A stretch of 64,000 bases of DNA from NCBI GenBank assembly GCA_964251675.1, contig CAXUKS010000014.1:1-64000 (forward strand). The letters are read 5' to 3'. A model generated the notes under the pieces. That model did not search any database and was not told where the DNA came from. It saw nothing but the letters and a program-made list of their open reading frames with translations. The position numbers were made by a program, and so were the translations under genes. Positions 1 to 8,036 of this stretch are shown piece by piece. Numbering within the stretch: position 1 is the stretch's first letter; every line of letters starts with the position of its first letter. Source of the DNA: JANXMY01 sp964251675 (lineage in GTDB: Bacteria > Armatimonadota > Armatimonadia > Armatimonadales > Capsulimonadaceae).

Positions 1-126
1 CAGGCCACTTGGCAGGAGGTCGGGCAGGCCGATTGCCAGACCCACGCGCCCGATGTCGGCCAGCAGGGCATCGCGCTCGGTGTCCGTCAGCAGCCGCCGC
101 CAGCCAAACTCTTCGGGGTCACTCAT
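1..126 (-). CDS. Partial gene downstream of McrB-like ATPase, unknown
   Basis: The first 42 codons of a gene that runs off the left edge. ATG begins 5 bases after the stop of the McrB-like ATPase gene, so the two are probably cotranscribed. The visible residues start MSDPEEFGWRRLL and are charged, with no signal peptide. In classical McrBC systems the gene after mcrB is mcrC, so a nuclease or accessory partner is possible, but nothing in these 42 residues identifies it. Confidence 0.6.
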   Translation of the reverse strand, partial: MSDPEEFGWRRLLTDTERDALLADIGRVGLAIGLPDLLPSGL

Positions 127-131
127 AAGAA

Positions 132-1967
132 TCACTCATAAAAGCGCACGTAGCCGGTTTCCTCGCCCGTTGCCCGCATCCGGGCGAGCTTGCGGGCCGT
201 CCGGGACAGGCCGTGCCGCTCGGCCCAGGTGTGCAGAGACGTCAGCAGGGGCGCGATGTCTTCGGCCTGCCCGTGCAGCTTCGGCAGGACTTTTTGCAGG
301 ATTTGCAGGTCCAGCACCAGCGTAAAGTTGGCGTCGGTATCGGGCAGAAACAGGCCGGTGGCGGTGTCTGCGTCAAAGCTGTTGGCAAGGTACATCAGCA
401 CATCATCACGCACCCGGTACGCAAAGTGCAGGCGGCGCGGATACAGCAGGGCATTGGCTTCTTCGAGCAGGGCCAGCGCACGGGCGGGCAGGTCTGCCGC
501 AATCCGGGCCAGCCTCTCCCGCGCCCGCCCGACATCGGGGACACGGGCGGCCAGAAAGAGGGCCTGGCGGCGGGCCGGTCCCGACTCGGCAATGCCGCCG
601 AGGTCATCCTCCAAGATGCCGAAGCCTTTGGCCGCGCCGACGCTGCTGAAGTCCGGCGGGTCGTCGAACTCCAATGTGTTCGCCCGGTCCAGCACCTTGC
701 GCGAAAAGCCGTGCGTGGTCTCGTCGACGTTGACCGTACCGGTGACAAACAAATTGGGCGGCAGGATCAAATCCGGGACGCCCTCGCCGAGCGGGACGCG
801 GCGGGCGCGGGATTCAAGCGCGGACAGGTAATCGGCCAGATACTGCTCGGCACGGGCCAGGTTCATCTCGTCCAGGCAGACAAAAAACGCCCGGCGGCGG
901 TTCTCAGGCCGGGCGGCAACCCGCACCATCTCTAAAAACGGCGTGCCGACGTAACGGTTTGCTAAAATGTTCTGGTAGCCAAACAGCGCCGTCGAGTCGT
1001 TCCAATCCGGGCGGACCGGCAGCAGGCGAAACTGCGTCGGGTTGTGCCCGGTCAGGGCTTCGGCCAGCAGCTCGGCCAGCCGGGTTTTGCCCGTACCGGA
1101 GACGCCCGACAGCAGCACGAAAGGGCGCGTTTTCAGGGCCACATAGTAGGAGCGAAGGCGATGCACGGGGAATGTAAAGCCCTGCCCGAGTGCGTAGTCT
1201 TCCAGCGCGGCCAGCAAGCGCGTCTCGGTCAGTGCGGGCGGCGGGACCGCTGTGTACGCCGCGCCCCCTTCCCGCACTGTGGCGGCGGCAGGCACGGAGG
1301 ACGCGAGACCGGGCGGCAGATCGGAGCGCAGGGCATCGTCGACCTCGGGGTAAGTCGGCAGCCGCAGAGCTTCGCGCACGGCTTCATAGACCACGAACAG
1401 CGCCAGCAGGGTGTGGGCCGCCGGGGCCGGGCCGCCGCCTTGCAGGGCAAAGCCGTACCGCTCGGCGGCGTCTTCCAGCGCGGCGCGTTTCTGCGTCGGC
1501 ATCAGCGCCAGCCGCCGCAGGGCCGGGGCGGTAATCAGGGGATAGGTGTCCGGGGCGGACGCGCACAGCAGGGCGGAGGCCGTCTGTGCGCCGGTCCCGC
1601 GCACGGCCAGAAACAGCTCTAGCCGCTCGACCAGCGGCCCGTGCCCCGCCAGCAGCGCGGCCAGGCGCGTGTCGAAGCCGGAGGGGTCGGCAGCGAACAG
1701 CCGCCGGGACAGGTTGCCGTTCGGGGCCAGCTTGGCCGCCGCGCCGAGCAGCCGCGCCCGTATGTCCTCGGCCAGCCGCCGCCCCGCACTGAGGCCGCTG
1801 CCGGTCAGCAAATCAGCGAACTCCAACGCCGCCTGTGCCTGGTCGGCGCGGCGGGTCCAGAACTCAAAGCGCCGCTCGCCTTCGTCCAGCCCCGCTCGCA
1901 GGGCAGCCAGGCGGGCGTGCTGGATTTCGGTAAGGGCAAATCGGGGTGTCGGTTCGAGGGCGGGCAT
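132..1967 (-). CDS. McrB-like AAA+ ATPase
   Basis: A 611-residue protein. Residues 1-240 are helical, Ala/Leu-rich and unrecognised. The rest is an AAA+ module of the McrB/dynein-like branch: Walker A GVSGTGKT at about 288-295, Walker B FFVCLDEMNLA at about 361-371, and a sensor region reading GTVNVDETTHGFSRKVLDR. The DEMNLA and NVDETTHG signatures are typical of McrB-family motors, which power modification-dependent restriction or act in other defence systems. A methyl-DNA-binding N-domain is not evident, so the target is unknown. A promoter lies just upstream, at the end of ygfZ. The ATPase call is firm; a restriction role is inference. Confidence 0.85.
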   Translation of the reverse strand: MPALEPTPRFALTEIQHARLAALRAGLDEGERRFEFWTRRADQAQAALEFADLLTGSGLSAGRRLAEDIRARLLGAAAKLAPNGNLSRRLFAADPSGFDTRLAALLAGHGPLVERLELFLAVRGTGAQTASALLCASAPDTYPLITAPALRRLALMPTQKRAALEDAAERYGFALQGGGPAPAAHTLLALFVVYEAVREALRLPTYPEVDDALRSDLPPGLASSVPAAATVREGGAAYTAVPPPALTETRLLAALEDYALGQGFTFPVHRLRSYYVALKTRPFVLLSGVSGTGKTRLAELLAEALTGHNPTQFRLLPVRPDWNDSTALFGYQNILANRYVGTPFLEMVRVAARPENRRRAFFVCLDEMNLARAEQYLADYLSALESRARRVPLGEGVPDLILPPNLFVTGTVNVDETTHGFSRKVLDRANTLEFDDPPDFSSVGAAKGFGILEDDLGGIAESGPARRQALFLAARVPDVGRARERLARIAADLPARALALLEEANALLYPRRLHFAYRVRDDVLMYLANSFDADTATGLFLPDTDANFTLVLDLQILQKVLPKLHGQAEDIAPLLTSLHTWAERHGLSRTARKLARMRATGEETGYVRFYE

Positions 1968-2017
1968 GGTGTCAGTGTCTTGTCAGTGATTGCGGAACGT
2001 TGAGAATAGTTGACAGT

Positions 2018-2023
2018 ATTATA
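2018..2023 (-). promoter_or_regulatory. -10 box for the McrB-like operon
   Basis: A perfect TATAAT on the minus strand, preceded by GGG, about 50 bases before the McrB-like ATG. No good -35 is visible at 16-18 bases. It lies between the ygfZ stop and the ATPase gene, so it would let the ATPase pair be transcribed separately. Confidence 0.4.
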
Positions 2024-2034
2024 CCCGAAGAAAC

Positions 2035-2928
2035 CTAGCCAATCTCACGAACGACGGCATCATAGGAGAACAGCAGGCCGCCAGGCTGGGCGATCTGCAC
2101 TGTGACAGGCGTGCCGTCCGTGAAGTATTCTTTGCGGATGAACGCCAGGGCCAGTGCCTGACCGCCCCGGCGGGGGGAGGCAGCGGTGCTGGTGAGGCGC
2201 CCGATTTCGCGCCCCGGCTCCGGGCCGTCTTCGGGCACATGAACCGTGGAACCAATGGGGGGGACGGGGGCATCGTCGGCGAGAAGCACAAAGCGCAGGC
2301 CACGATTGGCCTGGCCTCGGGCATGGAGGCGGGCAATAATTTCCTGCCCGACATAGCAGCCTTTGGTGTACGAAACCGCGTCGTCCATCCCGGCTTCGGG
2401 CAGCAGAACGGACGGAGACAGCTCGTGGCCCCATTTCGGCGTGCCTGCTTCGACGCGCCGCGTTTCGGCCTCATCGTCGGTCAGCGTGACTAAGCCGTGC
2501 AGGCCAGGCGCGTCGTCAGCAGCAAGCCACAGGTCAAACGCGGCGGGGAAGGGGGCCGAGGAAGGCCGCTTTTCGCCGCGCAGAGCGCCCGCGCCGCCCT
2601 CCAGCACCGTGACAATGGCCCAGTCAGCAGACACATCGGCCAGCGTGACGTCTTCCATGATCAAATACTTTGCCAGCGTCTGCGAAAGCACGTCAAAGCA
2701 CGCTGGGTCGGTCTCCACAATCAGCGCGTCGGGGAAAGCATGAACGTGCAGGTCAGCCAGAATGTGCCCGGTCGTGTCCAGAAGCGCGGCATGACAAACT
2801 TGCCCTGGCGCGAGGGCCGACACGTCGTTAGAGACCATCCCCTGCAGGAACGAGGCGCGGTCGGAGCCGCGCAGCTCCAGCAGGCCACGCGGCGAACGCT
2901 CCCAGACTGTCAGCGGCGGGGTGTCCAT
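2035..2928 (-). CDS. ygfZ: tRNA-modifying / Fe-S maintenance protein YgfZ
   Basis: A 297-residue folate-binding protein of the GcvT-like YgfZ/IBA57 family. Members bind tetrahydrofolate and help maintain certain Fe-S enzymes such as the tRNA methylthiolase MiaB. The family signature K-G-C-Y-V-G-Q-E is intact at residues 189-196, with the conserved Cys at 191, and the N-terminal LQGMVSNDV motif is present. Its ATG overlaps the stop of a 39-codon gene as TAATG, which suggests translational coupling. Length is normal for the family. Confidence 0.9.
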   Translation of the reverse strand: MDTPPLTVWERSPRGLLELRGSDRASFLQGMVSNDVSALAPGQVCHAALLDTTGHILADLHVHAFPDALIVETDPACFDVLSQTLAKYLIMEDVTLADVSADWAIVTVLEGGAGALRGEKRPSSAPFPAAFDLWLAADDAPGLHGLVTLTDDEAETRRVEAGTPKWGHELSPSVLLPEAGMDDAVSYTKGCYVGQEIIARLHARGQANRGLRFVLLADDAPVPPIGSTVHVPEDGPEPGREIGRLTSTAASPRRGGQALALAFIRKEYFTDGTPVTVQIAQPGGLLFSYDAVVREIG

Positions 2929-3047
2929 TAAGACACGGCCCGGCCTGCGCGGCGATCCAGCTCATCCAGCACAACAATTTTCACGGCGGCGGCGGCGGCG
3001 GCGAGCAGTGCGCCGAGGACAAACCCGGACTTGGAAATAGGAGGCAT
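2928..3047 (-). CDS. Small single-pass membrane protein coupled to ygfZ
   Basis: A 39-residue open frame starting MPPISKSGFVLGALL. A hydrophobic Ala/Leu segment (about residues 8-27) is followed by a short charged tail (LDELDRRAGR). Its stop overlaps the ygfZ ATG (TAATG), and a near-consensus promoter lies about 30 bases upstream. The position between that promoter and ygfZ supports real translation. A purine-rich stretch (AAAGAGAG) lies upstream but is not a strong Shine-Dalgarno. Function unknown; it could simply be a leader peptide. Confidence 0.5.
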   Translation of the reverse strand: MPPISKSGFVLGALLAAAAAAVKIVVLDELDRRAGRAVS

Positions 3048-3082
3048 CGTATATTCTCTCTTTTTATTTGTCTTCACGTCTA

Positions 3083-3111
3083 ATTGTGGCATTTTTCACA
3101 AAGTCTGTCAA
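3083..3111 (-). promoter_or_regulatory. Sigma-70-type promoter for the ygfZ operon
   Basis: The minus strand has TTGACA (3111-3106), a 17-base spacer and CACAAT (3088-3083, 4 of 6 matches). The predicted transcript starts about 30 bases before the small membrane-protein ATG. It is divergent from the topoisomerase gene. Confidence 0.55.
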
Positions 3112-3167
3112 GGCACAAATACCAGGGTTTTTTATGGGTATAAATCCCAACCTCTACGACTACAACT

Positions 3168-4244
3168 ATGAATATAACACCTGCCACGGCGCATGGTTCC
3201 GCGCCTGCCGAAGTGAAAGCCGCTGGCCTGCGCTACGTCACCGACGCCAAACCCGGTATTCGCCGCGAAGGCAATGCCGAACACGGCTTCCATTACACCG
3301 CCGCTGACGGCTCGCCCATCACCGACGAAGCCACGCTGGCCCGAATTAAATCCCTCGGCATCCCACCCGCCTACACGGATGTCTGGATTTCGCCCCACGC
3401 CAATGGCTACCTGCAGGCTACCGGCCACGATGCCAAAGGCCGCAAGCAGTACCGCTACCACCCGCGCTGGCGCAAGACCCGCGACGAAAACAAGTACGAG
3501 CGCATGATGGCCTTCGGCGAGGCGCTGCCCAAAATCCGCGCCCGCGTCGCCCAAGACCTCGCCAGGCACGGCCTCCCCCGCGAAAAAGTCCTTGCCACCG
3601 TCGTGCGCCTCCTGGAAACCACGCTCATCCGCGTCGGCAACGCCCAGTATGCCCACGAAAATAAGCATTATGGCCTGACCACCATGCGGAACAAACACGT
3701 TGATGTCTCCGGCCAGGCCATCCATTTCCACTTTGTCGGCAAGAGCGGCAAAGAACATCAAATCGACCTGAAAGACAAGCGCCTCGCCACTATTGTCTCC
3801 CGCCTGCGCGACCTGCCCGGCCACGAAGTCTTCCAGTATGTCGGCGACGACGGGGCGCGTCACCCCCTGGACTCAGCGGACGTCAATGCCTACCTGCACG
3901 AGATTGCCGGGGAAGAGTTTACCGCCAAAGACTTCCGCACCTGGGCCGGGACCGTCCTGGCGTCACTGGCCCTGCTGGAAATGGAAGCCTTCGGCACGGA
4001 GACGCAGGCCAAACGAAATATCACGGCGGCCATCAAAACCGTCGCGCAGCGCCTCGGCAACACCCCGGCCATCTGCCGCAAGTGCTACGTCCACCCCACC
4101 GTGCTGGACTCGTATCTGGACGGCACGCTCGCTGAAGTTCTGTCCCGCAGCACGGCTAAGAGAACAGCAGCGGACACGCTGCACGCCCTGCAGCCGGAAG
4201 AAGCCGCCGTCATGGCCCTGCTGGGGCAGCAAGCGTCAGGCTGA
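3168..4244 (+). CDS. DNA topoisomerase IB
   Basis: A 358-residue bacterial type IB topoisomerase of the poxvirus-like family, which relaxes supercoils through a 3'-phosphotyrosyl intermediate. The N-terminal domain has the GIPPAYTDVWISP motif (about 64-76) and the catalytic domain has RVGN (155-158) followed by YGLTTMRNKHV. Tyr307, in the context CRKCYVHP, is the expected nucleophile. Length is typical. This is the only plus-strand gene in the first 12 kb and is divergent from ygfZ. A TATAAA lies about 25 bases before the ATG without a clear -35. Family assignment is secure. Confidence 0.93.
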   Translation: MNITPATAHGSAPAEVKAAGLRYVTDAKPGIRREGNAEHGFHYTAADGSPITDEATLARIKSLGIPPAYTDVWISPHANGYLQATGHDAKGRKQYRYHPRWRKTRDENKYERMMAFGEALPKIRARVAQDLARHGLPREKVLATVVRLLETTLIRVGNAQYAHENKHYGLTTMRNKHVDVSGQAIHFHFVGKSGKEHQIDLKDKRLATIVSRLRDLPGHEVFQYVGDDGARHPLDSADVNAYLHEIAGEEFTAKDFRTWAGTVLASLALLEMEAFGTETQAKRNITAAIKTVAQRLGNTPAICRKCYVHPTVLDSYLDGTLAEVLSRSTAKRTAADTLHALQPEEAAVMALLGQQASG

Positions 4245-4336
4245 CCTGCCTTCTTGCTTCGCAGGGTTATCTCTGCCCTTCGCTATCTGATCTTCGTTCT
4301 GGGGGGCGGGGGCGGGGGGGCGGTCCAGCGACAGCA

Positions 4337-4373
4337 CAAAAAAACGACCCTCTGCCAGTGGCAGAAGGTCGTT
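4337..4373 (-). terminator. Rho-independent terminator after the BFN-domain gene
   Basis: On the minus strand a 14-bp near-perfect hairpin (ACGACCTTCTGCCA pairing with TGGCAGAGGGTCGT, one mismatch) is followed by seven T. It sits just past the stop of the BFN gene and would end the rho-BFN transcript. Confidence 0.85.
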
Positions 4374-4382
4374 TGCCCACGC

Positions 4383-4928
4383 TTAGTCCGTGCGGATGGT
4401 CGCTTCCAGCACGGTCTCAGCCATGTAAATCGGGGCGCGGGAACGCAGGGCCAGGGCGATGGCGTCGGAGGGGCGGGCATCAATTTCCATCGACTCACCG
4501 TTCTTCTGGGTCAGGCCGATTTTGGCGTAAAACACTTCGTTCCACAAATCGTCAATAATCACCTGCTCCACGCGGGCGTCCAGACGCTCCAAAATCAGCT
4601 TGAGCAGATCATGAGTGAACGGGCGGTCCGGCGAGTCGCCTTCCAGCGCCAGCGAGATGGCCCAGGCTTCGAATTGGCCCACGAAAATCGGCACGCGGCG
4701 GCCCCGGTTGTCCCGCAGAAGCACAAAATGGTTGGCGACCGTGCCCTGATCCTGATGCGCGAAGACGCCCATCACCTTGACTTCTTTTTCATGCAGCGAG
4801 CGCGGCTTGTTGTTCTCAGTTTCCGGGCCATCCCCCTCGCCGCTTTTGGGGCGGCGGGGCAGAGACTCGGAATCAAGATCGCTGGGCCGCCACTCATCGT
4901 CGAACAATTTATCAAAATCGCCTGGCAC
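4383..4928 (-). CDS. Bifunctional nuclease (BFN, DUF151) domain protein
   Basis: A 181-residue protein. The first ~45 residues are acidic and disordered-looking. The remainder matches the BFN/DUF151 family: VKVMGVF, then VPIFVGQFEAWAI and IDARPSDAIALALR near the C-terminus. BFN-domain proteins have reported DNase/RNase activity in plants; the bacterial role is unclear. The GTG start is preceded by GCGAGGACACG, a reasonable ribosome site. It lies 61 bases after rho on the same strand and ends at a strong terminator, so it is probably the last gene of the rho operon. Confidence 0.85.
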   Translation of the reverse strand: MPGDFDKLFDDEWRPSDLDSESLPRRPKSGEGDGPETENNKPRSLHEKEVKVMGVFAHQDQGTVANHFVLLRDNRGRRVPIFVGQFEAWAISLALEGDSPDRPFTHDLLKLILERLDARVEQVIIDDLWNEVFYAKIGLTQKNGESMEIDARPSDAIALALRSRAPIYMAETVLEATIRTD

Positions 4929-4989
4929 CGTGTCCTCGCTTCCTCTCTTCTCCCCGTGTTCTGCCGGGTCGCCGCGCCTGTGGGCGGCA

Positions 4990-6420
4990 TTAGTCTTCGC
5001 GGCGGCCCGTTTTACTGATCACTTTCAGAAACTCTTTGTTGCTTTTGCTGTTGCTCAGCCGGTCCATCAACAGCTCGGCGGCTTCCACAGCGCCCAGCCC
5101 GGCCAGAACGCGGTGAAGCTGATACACAGATTTTAAACTCTCTTCGTCGTAAAGTAGTTCCTCTTTGCGCGTGCTGGATTCTTTGACGTTGATCGCCGGG
5201 AAGATGCGCCGGTTGGCGATTTCGCGGTCCAGCTTCAGCTCAGAGTTGCCGGTACCCTTGAACTCCTCAAAGATAATATCATCCATGCGCGAGCCGGTTT
5301 CCACCAGCGCCGTGGCGATAATGGTCAGGCTGCCCCCGTCTTCTATGTTACGGGCCGCGCCAAAAAATCGTTTCGGGCGGTAAATCGCCGCCGGGTCCAG
5401 GCCGCCCTGAAGCGTTCTGCCCGAGGGCGTCACCGTCAGGTTGGAAGCGCGGGACAGGCGGGTGAGGCTGTCGAGCAGCACCACCACATCTTTGCCCGCT
5501 TCCACCATGCGCTTGGCCTTTTCCAGCACCATGTCGGCGACCCGCATATGGTTTTCGGGAAGCTCATCAAACGTGGATGAGACCACTTCGCCGTTGACCG
5601 AGCGGCGGATATCGGTGACTTCTTCCGGGCGCTCATCAATCAGCAGCACGACCAGATGCACTTCGGGATGATTGGTCGTGATCGAGTTTGCGATAGATTT
5701 TAGAATCGTCGTTTTGCCCGCTTTGGGCGGGGCCACGACAATTGCCCGCTGCCCTTTACCGATAGGGGCAATCAAGTCGATCACGCGGGCAGTGAGGTTC
5801 TTGGGGTCAGTCTCTAAAATCAGCCGCTCTTCAGGGTAGATAGGAACGAGATCGTCAAAGTTTGCCCGGCTGCGGGCCTGATCAGGCGAGCCGCTGTTGA
5901 CCGATTCGACCCGGAGCAGACCGTAATACTTTTCGGTGTCTTTGGGAGGCCGCACCTGGCCGGTCACCGTGTCGCCGGTTTTCAGGTTAAACCGCTTGAT
6001 CTGCGCCTGCGCGACATAGATGTCCTGGTTGCCTGGGTCAAAGTTGTTCTGCCGCAGGAAGCCCCACCCTTCCGGCAGGATTTCCAGCACGCCGGATTTG
6101 ACCAGTGCCCCGGCCAGGTCGTCCTCTGAATCCTGTCCTGAATCACGCGGCTCACCCCGATTTTCAGAGCGATTTTCAGCACGGCCTTCGGTGCGGCTGT
6201 CCATGCGTGCACGCCCGTTGTCGCGGTCCCGACCATTATCTCGGCTGCTTTCTCGGCCATTGTCCCGATTGCCGTCCCGGCTGTTATCGCGGTCTCGCGG
6301 GGCGCGGGGGGGACGCGAAGGCGGGGGGATAGGGTTTTCCGGGCGCTCGGCCCGAGGTTCCGGCTTTGTCTCGGCCTGCGTCGGGCGAGGCGCAATAGGT
6401 TCGGACTCGTCTTGTGCCAT
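4990..6420 (-). CDS. rho: Transcription termination factor Rho
   Basis: A 476-residue RNA-dependent helicase that ends transcripts. Residues 1-100 are an Arg/Asp/Asn/Gly-rich low-complexity tract, not part of the catalytic fold. The primary RNA-binding OB domain follows (about 108-185, GWGFLR and DIYVAQAQIKRF). Walker A is APPKAGKTT (about 230-238); LLIDERPEEVTD and SLTRLSRASN are also conserved. The C-terminus matches the usual Rho end. Insertion domains before the OB fold occur in many high-GC phyla and can bind RNA or drive condensation. Gene identity is certain; the role of the tract is unknown. Confidence 0.98.
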   Translation of the reverse strand: MAQDESEPIAPRPTQAETKPEPRAERPENPIPPPSRPPRAPRDRDNSRDGNRDNGRESSRDNGRDRDNGRARMDSRTEGRAENRSENRGEPRDSGQDSEDDLAGALVKSGVLEILPEGWGFLRQNNFDPGNQDIYVAQAQIKRFNLKTGDTVTGQVRPPKDTEKYYGLLRVESVNSGSPDQARSRANFDDLVPIYPEERLILETDPKNLTARVIDLIAPIGKGQRAIVVAPPKAGKTTILKSIANSITTNHPEVHLVVLLIDERPEEVTDIRRSVNGEVVSSTFDELPENHMRVADMVLEKAKRMVEAGKDVVVLLDSLTRLSRASNLTVTPSGRTLQGGLDPAAIYRPKRFFGAARNIEDGGSLTIIATALVETGSRMDDIIFEEFKGTGNSELKLDREIANRRIFPAINVKESSTRKEELLYDEESLKSVYQLHRVLAGLGAVEAAELLMDRLSNSKSNKEFLKVISKTGRRED

Positions 6421-6669
6421 GTGCTGTGTAGTTACCTTTGGTCGTTAAAAATAGGGAGAATAAACCGGCAAAAAAGCAGACCGGGGAGGAAAACGCGAGC
6501 GCCGGGCCAAAAGATCAGGAAAACAAAAATTGGGGATGATGGCGGACCGGAACGTGTGGCGGGAGACAGCGCGCCGTCGGGCGGAGTAGAAGACAGCACT
6601 TCTATTCCGCCCTTAGTATACCACGCTTCTTATGCAAATGAACCGAAAAGTTTTCACAGGCTTTCCAAA
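6421..6669. other. rho leader / hpt trailer region with a 14-bp hairpin
   Basis: A non-coding stretch between hpt and rho, both on the minus strand. It holds a 14-bp stem (6579-6592 with 6599-6612, one G-T pair, loop ACAGCA) not followed by a T run. It could protect the hpt 3' end or form part of the rho leader. No other gene or consensus promoter is seen. Confidence 0.45.
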
Positions 6670-7254
6670 CTAGCCGCCGCCGTAAATTTCTGGCTTGAGA
6701 ACGCCAACATACGGCAGGTTGCGGTACATACTCGCGTAATCCAGCCCGTAGCCAATCACAAACTTGTCTTCCACCTGAAAGCCGCAGTAGTCCACCGGCA
6801 GATCCACGCGCCGCCGCGAAGGCTTGTCCAACAGCGTGCAGATTTTCACCGACGCCGCCCGGCGCGACTTCAAGTTCTCCAGCAGGTAGGATAATCTCAG
6901 TGTCAGCCCGGTGTCTACAATGTCTTCCACCACCAGAACGTGCTTGCTTTCGACGCTTTCGTCTAAATCTTTCAGGATGCGAACGACGCCGGAGGATTTG
7001 GTATCCGCGCCGTAGGAGGACACCGCCACGAAATCATAGGACAGCGGAATGGTGATCTGCCGACATAAATCTGCCAGAAAGATGTTAGCCCCTTTCAGGA
7101 TGCAGACCAGCATCAGGTCCTTGCCCGCATAGTCACGCGAAATCTCCGCGCCCAGCTCCGCCACCCGCGTGCGAATCTGTTCTTCAGTGAGCAACACCTC
7201 GGCCACATCGTCTTCCATTGCTGATTTTGCCATTGCTGATTCGGCAGTTGCCAT
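6670..7254 (-). CDS. hpt: Hypoxanthine(-guanine) phosphoribosyltransferase
   Basis: A 194-residue purine salvage enzyme that joins hypoxanthine or guanine to PRPP. The PRPP loop reads VLVVEDIVDTGLT, the flexible-loop region SYGADTKSSG, and the C-terminal signature is FVIGYGLDYASMYRNLPYVGVLKPE. The ATG at 7254 is chosen; the frame is open to a GTG at 7281 that overlaps the stop of the upstream gene as GTGA, so the longer form cannot be excluded. Cotranscribed with the RlaP-type gene upstream. Confidence 0.95.
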   Translation of the reverse strand: MATAESAMAKSAMEDDVAEVLLTEEQIRTRVAELGAEISRDYAGKDLMLVCILKGANIFLADLCRQITIPLSYDFVAVSSYGADTKSSGVVRILKDLDESVESKHVLVVEDIVDTGLTLRLSYLLENLKSRRAASVKICTLLDKPSRRRVDLPVDYCGFQVEDKFVIGYGLDYASMYRNLPYVGVLKPEIYGGG

Positions 7255-7277
7255 AAACGTATTCTTTTCCCTTCGTA

Positions 7278-8036
7278 TCACCCGCCCGCAAGACGCAGAC
7301 GCACTAAAAATTCGCTGACAGCCGCCCGGTTTGGCACCTCTTCCGGCAACGACGATTTGTCCCGCGCCGCGTCGAGCCGCACAAACAGCTCTTCCAGCGT
7401 TTGCCGGTAAGCCGCGTCGTCCCCGGTCACGTCCGCCTGCTCCCGTGTCTTCATCGCCAGAAGTGGCGCTAAATCAAACCTGAACCGCTCGTTCAGCGCG
7501 TGCAGATTGGCCTCCACGACGCCTTCTTCCATCAAAACAATGCCGGTCATCAGGACCCGATGCAGGTACAGCAGCCGCTTGACCGTCTTGCCGACGTTCG
7601 GCCTTTGGTATTCCCGCCACTCTCCCCGTGCAAACCCGGCGTAGTGGTGGTACAATTTTTTGCTGAGGCCCGCCCGCGCTAGCCCGGTCAGCTCTTCATG
7701 CGCGGGCGACGTTCGTACCACCAGCGGCGACAGAATCTGCTCTAATACATACCCATTCGGCTTGACCAGAAGCTGCAGGTACTTGGCGATCTCATGCCCC
7801 ACCAGCTCCACTTCCACGCCGCCGACCTTGCCCGACGGCTCCCGCGTCTCACGCGGCGTGTCCAGCCCCAGCACGTCCGGCAGCGGCGCGGCAAAGCTCC
7901 CGCGCAGGTCCACATCGCTGTCTGCCGACGGGAACCCATACAGATGCGCCCCGCTCACCGTCACAAACAGCAGCCCCGGCAGGTTCTCATCGGCATAGTG
8001 GCCTAAAGCCTCAAAATCTAAATCGAGTGCGCTCAT
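7278..8036 (-). CDS. RlaP-type nucleotidyltransferase (DNA polymerase beta superfamily)
   Basis: A 252-residue protein. SGAHLYGFPSADSDVDLRG (about 28-46) is the polymerase-beta superfamily signature, with catalytic Asp41 and Asp43. The rest, including LLVKPNGYVLEQILSPL and KRLLYLHRVLMTG, fits the RlaP/YcgL family associated with RNA repair. Substrate is unknown here. Its ATG overlaps the stop of the upstream secreted-protein gene as ATGA, and its end overlaps the possible early start of hpt, so these genes form an operon. Confidence 0.8.
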   Translation of the reverse strand: MSALDLDFEALGHYADENLPGLLFVTVSGAHLYGFPSADSDVDLRGSFAAPLPDVLGLDTPRETREPSGKVGGVEVELVGHEIAKYLQLLVKPNGYVLEQILSPLVVRTSPAHEELTGLARAGLSKKLYHHYAGFARGEWREYQRPNVGKTVKRLLYLHRVLMTGIVLMEEGVVEANLHALNERFRFDLAPLLAMKTREQADVTGDDAAYRQTLEELFVRLDAARDKSSLPEEVPNRAAVSEFLVRLRLAGG

